A stretch of DNA of 64,000 nucleotides from Marinobacterium lutimaris. Its GTDB lineage: Bacteria > Pseudomonadota > Gammaproteobacteria > Pseudomonadales > Balneatricaceae. The notes under the pieces are model-generated. The model searched no databases. It saw only the letters and a list, made by a program, of their open reading frames with translations, and was not told the origin of the DNA. The stretch covers positions 372,001 to 436,000 of the forward strand of contig NZ_FNVQ01000002.1 of assembly GCF_900108065.1 (NCBI RefSeq), read 5' to 3'. The position numbers and the translations under genes are program-made. Positions 59,661 through 64,000 of this stretch are shown here, piece by piece; the first letter of the stretch is position 1, and each line of letters opens with the position of its first letter.

Positions 59661-60431
59661 TCAGGAAGAGCACAGTTCCACCTCTGGCGGCACTGCAATC
59701 AAATTGATCTGGGTTTTATGTTGGTCAAGCCAAGCCTTAAACTGACTGGCGCGCCGGAGATCAAGGCCCATGAGACATAGCGCCAAAGGCATCTTTTGCT
59801 CCGCAAGTGATCGTTCCATCACTTCGACTAACCAGTTTTCGGTGGGCCAGTGCGAACTCTCCAGCCAAAGTTGTTTGCGCAGAGAGGTCTGGAGGTAAAA
59901 CTGAAACGTATCGGGGGAACGGCGCGCCGGCTGGCAGTTGGCCAGCAGCAGGCTTGCCTGATGCCGCTCAGCCCACTCCAGCAAAGGCTCATAATCCTGC
60001 CGGTACCAGCGCGCAGCGGGATTACGCACCCCCTTGGGTTTAGGCACCTTCAGCGCCGGGCAGTCCAGATGCCACTCCTGCAGCAATCGCGATACGGCGC
60101 GCTCGGAGATCTGCACACTAAACAGCCTTTCGGCTTCTTTAGCCACCGCTTCACGACTCCATAGGCCCGTTAACGGCGGTTGCAGCAGCCCCTCGCGCAG
60201 TCGTTGCTGCTGCTCCGCAGAGAGCCCGCTCCCCTCTCCCGCCTTTCGCCCTCGTGGAGCAGGTTTGATCGCCGCCCATCCACCGCTCTCAAACACCTTG
60301 AAAACCTTGGTGATCGTGGGCACAGAGAGCCCTGTCTGGGCAGAGGTTTCCGCCAGGGTATAGCCTGATATACGAAGCTGAACAGCCCTAATCCGAGCCT
60401 GCTCCAGATTCTTCGGCGCTAAATCCTTAAT
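59661..60431 (-). CDS. HTH protein derived from an IS630-type transposase, catalytic site lost
   Basis: Read from the codon at 60431 this gives about 256 residues. The N-terminal HTH (NLEQARIRAVQLRISGYTLA; TGLSVPTITKVFKVFESGGW) and a second HTH (RGRKAGEGSGLSAEQQQRL; GLWSREAVAKEAERLF; SERAVSRLL) are the IS630/Tc1-like DNA-binding half. The rest aligns with the DDE domain, but the first catalytic Asp is Asn (LLLANC for LxxDE), the second is replaced (ALCLMGLDLRR for ILxDNxxxH), and the chain stops right after INLIAVPPEVEL, before the final Glu. The frame has no ATG: the first canonical start is GTG 60323, inside the first HTH. An ATT at 60431 has AGAGG eight bases upstream. Probably a DNA-binding regulator of the adjacent sulfur genes; this role is inferred. 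Confidence 0.65.
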   Translation of the reverse strand: MKDLAPKNLEQARIRAVQLRISGYTLAETSAQTGLSVPTITKVFKVFESGGWAAIKPAPRGRKAGEGSGLSAEQQQRLREGLLQPPLTGLWSREAVAKEAERLFSVQISERAVSRLLQEWHLDCPALKVPKPKGVRNPAARWYRQDYEPLLEWAERHQASLLLANCQPARRSPDTFQFYLQTSLRKQLWLESSHWPTENWLVEVMERSLAEQKMPLALCLMGLDLRRASQFKAWLDQHKTQINLIAVPPEVELCSS

Positions 60432-60451
60432 AGTAAAAACCTCTTTAATAT

Positions 60452-60479
60452 ATTGTTTTAAAAGGATTTAAAAACAAAT
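60452..60479. promoter_or_regulatory. AT-rich inverted repeat between the HTH gene and the permease
   Basis: TTGTTTTAAA and TTTAAAAACAA flank four bases; the arms match except for one extra T. It lies directly upstream of the HTH gene and about 100 bases before the permease, a natural site for an autoregulatory operator. Its use is inferred from position. Confidence 0.35.
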
Positions 60480-60504
60480 CAATATTAAAAAACCGTTATT
60501 TACA

Positions 60505-60532
60505 TGGACAGTTTATTAAAGCTTTCTATAGA
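60505..60532 (+). promoter_or_regulatory. Predicted promoter of the SLC13 permease gene
   Basis: TGGACA, 16 bases, TATAGA (extended to TATAGAAT). The spacing is acceptable and the surroundings are AT-rich. A GGGAG ribosome site follows before ATG 60572. Confidence 0.45.
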
Positions 60533-60571
60533 ATTTCAACCTTTTAAGGTCGGTATTCAGGGAGTAACGCA

Positions 60572-62305
60572 ATGGAATGGGGAGTTCTTGCATCGGTTGC
60601 TGGCCTGCTTGCAGTGCTGGCAAGTGGCCGTATACAGCCTGCAACCGCCTTTGTGACTCTTGCCTGCGCCTACCTACTCACCGGACTTGTCGATCTACCC
60701 GAACTGCTCGGCAGCTTTGCCAACCCGGCACTAGCCACCCTTATCCTGCTGTTGCTGATCTCACTGACATTGGAGCGCTCCCCACTACTCGACCAGATCT
60801 CCAACAAGATCATTTCCGGTCGCCAGTCGTCCGCGCTGCTTAAGCTGATGGCCACCAGCGCGGTGCTATCAGCCTTTCTCAACAATACTGCGATTGTCGC
60901 GTCCTTTCTGGGCACCCTGTCCCGCCAGACACGCATTCCAGCCTCCCGACTGCTGATCCCCCTGTCCTACGCCTCTATACTGGGCGGAATTACCACGTTG
61001 GTGGGCACCTCTACCAACCTTGTGGTCAGCTCCTTTGCCGTAGATACGGGGCTACCGGAACTCAGCATGTTCCAATTCAGCGTTGTGGGTATACCTGTTG
61101 CCCTGGTCTGCCTGGCCGCGCTGATGCTCAGCGCCCGCTGCCTGCCCAACAACAGCACCACAAGCCGGGATAGCCGCCAGTCTTATTTCCTGACCACCGA
61201 GGTCGACGACGATTCCCCCTTGGTGGGCCAAAGCATTGAAGCCAATGCGATGCGTAACCTGGACGGTTTGTTTCTACTGGAGATCGAGCGCGACGGACGC
61301 CTGATAAGTCCCGTAACGCCCGAAGAGATAGTCCAGGCCAGAGACCTGCTGATATTTACCGGAGAGGTCAACAAGGTACAGGCGCTTCAACGCTTTCAGG
61401 GCCTGAAGCTGATGGGAGAGGATGCCGACGACCTGCTCGCCAGCAACCTGGTAGAAGTGGTGATCTCCAATGAATCGGAACTTGCCAACCGTACGCTACA
61501 GGACATGGATTTCCGCACGACGTTCAACGCTGGCGTTGTCGGGATTCGGCGCGGAGAGCGTAGACTAGAAGGACAGTTGGGACGTATACCTTTGCGTGTG
61601 GGTGACAGCCTGCTGCTCGCTGTCGGCGGCGACTTTAGCCAGCATAGAAACCTGGACCGAAACTTTCATCTGCTGAGCGGAACCTTACAACGCCCTCGCC
61701 TGAGTATGAAACAGAGCCTGGCTGCGCTTGGAGGCTTCGCCGCTGCAATCCTGAGCGCATCAGTAGGCATTACAACCCTTTTTGAAGCACTTCTCTGCCT
61801 GCTTGGCCTTTTTCTGCTGGGAGGGCTACTTAGCGTTAATGAAATGAGACGTCGTTTCCCGTTTGAACTGTTTCTGGTGATCGGCTCGGCACTAACTATC
61901 GCCAAAGGTATGAGCGCATCAGGCGCTGCAAGCTTGGTCGCTGAAGGGATGCAGGCGCTGTTCAACGGCTATGGCGTCTATGCAGCCTTCGTCGGTATTT
62001 TTCTGCTGACGCTGGTATTAACGGAAACGGTCACCAATAACGCAGCCGCCGCATTGGCATTCCCCATCGCCCTCTCCACCGCCCAGTCATTTGGCGCAGA
62101 TCCCATGCCCTTCATCATGGCCGTAGCCTACGGCGCCAGCGCCTGCTTTCTAATCCCGTTCGGTTATCAGACTCACCTGATGGTTTATTCACCAGGTCGT
62201 TACCGCTTATCTGATTATTTGAAAACAGGTTTGCCGGTGAGCCTGCTGTACAGCGCAACGGTGCTTATTCTGACGCCGATGGTGTTTCCGTTTGACGCGC
62301 TTTAA
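60572..62305 (+). CDS. SLC13-type anion permease with two TrkA-C domains, probable sulfate importer
   Basis: 577 residues: membrane segments about 1-190, two cytoplasmic TrkA-C/RCK_C domains (about 205-290 and 295-385; GQSIEANAMRNLDGLFLLEIERDG and NRTLQDMDFRTTFNAGVVGIRRG), then more membrane helices to the end. Conserved anion/Na+ loop motifs are FLNNTAIVASFLG, GTSTNLVV and ETVTNNAAAALAFPIA. Such SLC13 proteins with internal TrkA-C domains are often sulfate transporters when near cys genes. Being divergent from HTH-cysD-cysNC supports sulfate here. Confidence 0.85.
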   Translation: MEWGVLASVAGLLAVLASGRIQPATAFVTLACAYLLTGLVDLPELLGSFANPALATLILLLLISLTLERSPLLDQISNKIISGRQSSALLKLMATSAVLSAFLNNTAIVASFLGTLSRQTRIPASRLLIPLSYASILGGITTLVGTSTNLVVSSFAVDTGLPELSMFQFSVVGIPVALVCLAALMLSARCLPNNSTTSRDSRQSYFLTTEVDDDSPLVGQSIEANAMRNLDGLFLLEIERDGRLISPVTPEEIVQARDLLIFTGEVNKVQALQRFQGLKLMGEDADDLLASNLVEVVISNESELANRTLQDMDFRTTFNAGVVGIRRGERRLEGQLGRIPLRVGDSLLLAVGGDFSQHRNLDRNFHLLSGTLQRPRLSMKQSLAALGGFAAAILSASVGITTLFEALLCLLGLFLLGGLLSVNEMRRRFPFELFLVIGSALTIAKGMSASGAASLVAEGMQALFNGYGVYAAFVGIFLLTLVLTETVTNNAAAALAFPIALSTAQSFGADPMPFIMAVAYGASACFLIPFGYQTHLMVYSPGRYRLSDYLKTGLPVSLLYSATVLILTPMVFPFDAL

Positions 62306-64000
62306 ACCCGTTTCCGAATCCGGCGCCAGACGTGAGTTCTGAGTGCTGTTTTCCTCTTCTCCTGGCGCTGCCGTTGTAGGATATCCACAGCGGTTTCAGC
62401 ATTAATCTGATCCCCGCTGTCTGGGTCCACATATAACGGATATTGAATCAGCGTCGCCGCTACCAGTTCATCCAGCGACCCTTTACGGGTACGACGCGGA
62501 CAGGCGACATGATCCTGGGTCAGTCCCCAACCGGCATAGAACGGTAGGCCCCAGGTATGAACCGGGATGTCTCGCAACAAGGCTTCAAAGCCTGTCAGCG
62601 AGGTCAGGGTATGCACCTCATCCACCTGTTCAAGCAGATCAGGCATCGCCAGATCTCTCACTTCCAGATCGAAATACTCCTGCCCAGGCACTTCTCCCTT
62701 GCGGGCACCTTCCAGCACATCCGGGTGGGGTTTATAGATGATATAGGCATCCGGACAACACTCTCGGACTGCCTGGAGCAACTCAAGATTGGTCTGCAGC
62801 TTGGGCGAGCCGGTACGTATGGAGGCATCGGTTTCAACCTGTCCTGGCACCAGCACAATTCTGCGATCTTTCGGCAGACTCAATCGGTGCTGGTTGCCCA
62901 CGTTGTACTTGGACAACTTCAGCTCAACAAGACGCTGCCTTAATGCCGCAGCCCGCTGCAACAGATCCGGCGAGAACTCGTCATGCTCGAGCATCTGCTC
63001 AAGATCACTGGCAGCGGATGCATCGTAGTAGATCCCCCGTGAATCCATCACCAGCGACAGCGGATCGATCAGGTCCACCCCCAGGCCCACGGAACGGACA
63101 AATCCATCCTCCATTCGCCAGAGCTCTTGCCCTCCCTTCTGGCAGTGGGCAATCAGATCCGAATCCAGCTTGGAGGCCCAGGCCAACACCTTAGGTGCTG
63201 CAACTTCCGAAGCATTCTGCTTCCACTCAACCTTTGCACCCGGCCCGAGAAAGCGTCCGATAAACGCCCGCTTCCAGCCCGCGAAATCGACAGCATCCCA
63301 GTCACCTGCAAACCTGTCCCGCGCCCTCTTCTGATCCGCGATCAGCGCAACCGTGTCCTCAAACCCACAACGCCGCCCGGTGTAGGGGTTGATATAGCGG
63401 CAGTACTGCAGATAAGCAGCATGAAATACGGCTTCAAGACTGCGTGAAACACTTCGCCGATTTGAGGCCTGCCGATCAGACGTAAGCCCCCAACCCGCAT
63501 AGAACGGCATGCCAAAGCAGTGCACTGTCCTGCCCGCCAGCAGCGCCTCAAAACCGAACTGACTGGTCACTACATAGACACGATCTACAAGATCCAGTAA
63601 TGCCCAGGGATTCAAGTCATCCCCTATCAAGCGGCAGCCCAAGGCGCTCGCCTGCTCCAGCAGGTGCCCCTGCTTTTTGCCAGCAATCACATCCGGATGC
63701 ACCTTAACCAGCACGTCAGCACCCGGGTTTTCGGCAACAGCCGCATTAAGCATCTGGCTGAAGGAGGCTGCGCTGGCCAAGCCGTACTCTATGGAGGCAT
63801 CACCCGCTGTTTGATCCACGACCAAGACATTGGACTGCTTGGTTTCCAGTTTAGCCGGCGGTCGATCTGGCGCGTGGTTATATTTGGAGAGGCGATAGCG
63901 CTTCAACATATCGATGCAATCACCAGCCCTCTGCAGTTGAATCGGGTCCAGCGCCTGCTCGCGTATCAGCGTTTCAAGATCGGAGGGACGAGTGGCATCG
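62302..64000 (-). CDS. kpsC: KpsC-like capsule polysaccharide beta-Kdo transferase (5' end beyond the window)
   Basis: At least 566 codons are open and the frame continues off the right edge. Two related modules are visible: LSKYN...VLVVDQTAGDASI...VKVHPDVIAGKKQGHL...TSQFGFEALLAGR...GMPFYAGWGLT, and LSKYNVGNQHR...VLVPGQVETDASI...YKPHPDVLEGARKGE...TSLTGFEALLRDI...GLPFYAGWGLT. This is the two-domain Kdo transferase architecture of KpsC, which builds the poly-Kdo linker of lipid-anchored capsules. The sequence before MLKRYR is in frame and homologous to the equivalent linker of the second module, so the true start is outside. Confidence 0.9.
   Translation of the reverse strand, partial: DATRPSDLETLIREQALDPIQLQRAGDCIDMLKRYRLSKYNHAPDRPPAKLETKQSNVLVVDQTAGDASIEYGLASAASFSQMLNAAVAENPGADVLVKVHPDVIAGKKQGHLLEQASALGCRLIGDDLNPWALLDLVDRVYVVTSQFGFEALLAGRTVHCFGMPFYAGWGLTSDRQASNRRSVSRSLEAVFHAAYLQYCRYINPYTGRRCGFEDTVALIADQKRARDRFAGDWDAVDFAGWKRAFIGRFLGPGAKVEWKQNASEVAAPKVLAWASKLDSDLIAHCQKGGQELWRMEDGFVRSVGLGVDLIDPLSLVMDSRGIYYDASAASDLEQMLEHDEFSPDLLQRAAALRQRLVELKLSKYNVGNQHRLSLPKDRRIVLVPGQVETDASIRTGSPKLQTNLELLQAVRECCPDAYIIYKPHPDVLEGARKGEVPGQEYFDLEVRDLAMPDLLEQVDEVHTLTSLTGFEALLRDIPVHTWGLPFYAGWGLTQDHVACPRRTRKGSLDELVAATLIQYPLYVDPDSGDQINAETAVDILQRQRQEKRKTALRTHVWRRIRKRV

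Overview
This is a 64 kb piece of a gammaproteobacterial chromosome with high GC content and densely packed, mostly housekeeping genes. Gene order (murA-ibaG-mlaBCDEF / kdsD-kdsC-lptCAB-rpoN-hpf-ptsN-rapZ-ptsO; yhdP-rng-maf-mreDCB; amgK-murU-djlA / lptD-surA-pdxA-ksgA-apaG), the AmgK/MurU cell-wall recycling genes, GatCAB and a TRAP transporter fit a marine Oceanospirillales- or Pseudomonas-like bacterium. The genus cannot be fixed from the sequence alone. There is no rRNA, CRISPR array, prophage or intact insertion sequence. The one tRNA is an initiator tRNA-Met.

Layout. 1-2.2 kb: end of a BtuF-like gene, then an acrylyl-CoA reductase (AcuI) divergent from an FCD-type GntR regulator with clear palindromic operators between them. 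2.3-4.9 kb: zapG, a NIF3-family gene and degS. 5-11.6 kb (minus strand): hisD, hisG, murA, ibaG and the Mla lipid transport operon. 11.8-20.6 kb (plus): Kdo synthesis, LPS export, sigma-54, the nitrogen PTS, mgtE and darP. 20.7-30 kb (minus): Nit amidase, yhdP, RNase G, Maf and the MreBCD cell-shape genes. 30.1-33.4 kb: gatCAB. 33.7-35.1 kb: an iron-storage group made of bfd behind a Fur-like promoter and two bacterioferritin subunits. 35.1-36.4 kb: a candidate small RNA divergent from an NhaR-like regulator. 36.4-49 kb: gph/rpe, a DUF3530 gene, djlA/murU/amgK, the lptD-surA-pdxA-ksgA-apaG run and a DUF72 gene. 49-53.2 kb: an SDR divergent from a complete TRAP transporter. 53.4-55.9 kb: a zinc-ribbon/PAS/GGDEF protein, the initiator tRNA and a small secreted protein. 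55.9-62.3 kb: a sulfate assimilation group (cysQ, cysNC, cysD, a transposase-derived HTH protein, and a divergent SLC13/TrkA-C permease). 62.3-64 kb: the 3' part of a KpsC-like capsule gene running off the window.

How the genes work together. Much of the window builds the cell envelope: MurA, AmgK/MurU, Mla, KdsD/KdsC, LptA/B/C/D, SurA, DegS, MreBCD, YhdP and KpsC. The most unusual loci are the HTH protein beside cysDNC, which looks like an IS630-type transposase that has lost its catalytic residues; the bacterioferritin pair whose haem and ferroxidase ligands are divided between two subunits; the small-RNA candidate sharing a promoter region with the NhaR-like gene; and an initiator tRNA with a U1-U72 mismatch. 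I found no wholly new multi-gene system. The sulfate locus with its domesticated transposase is the best lead.
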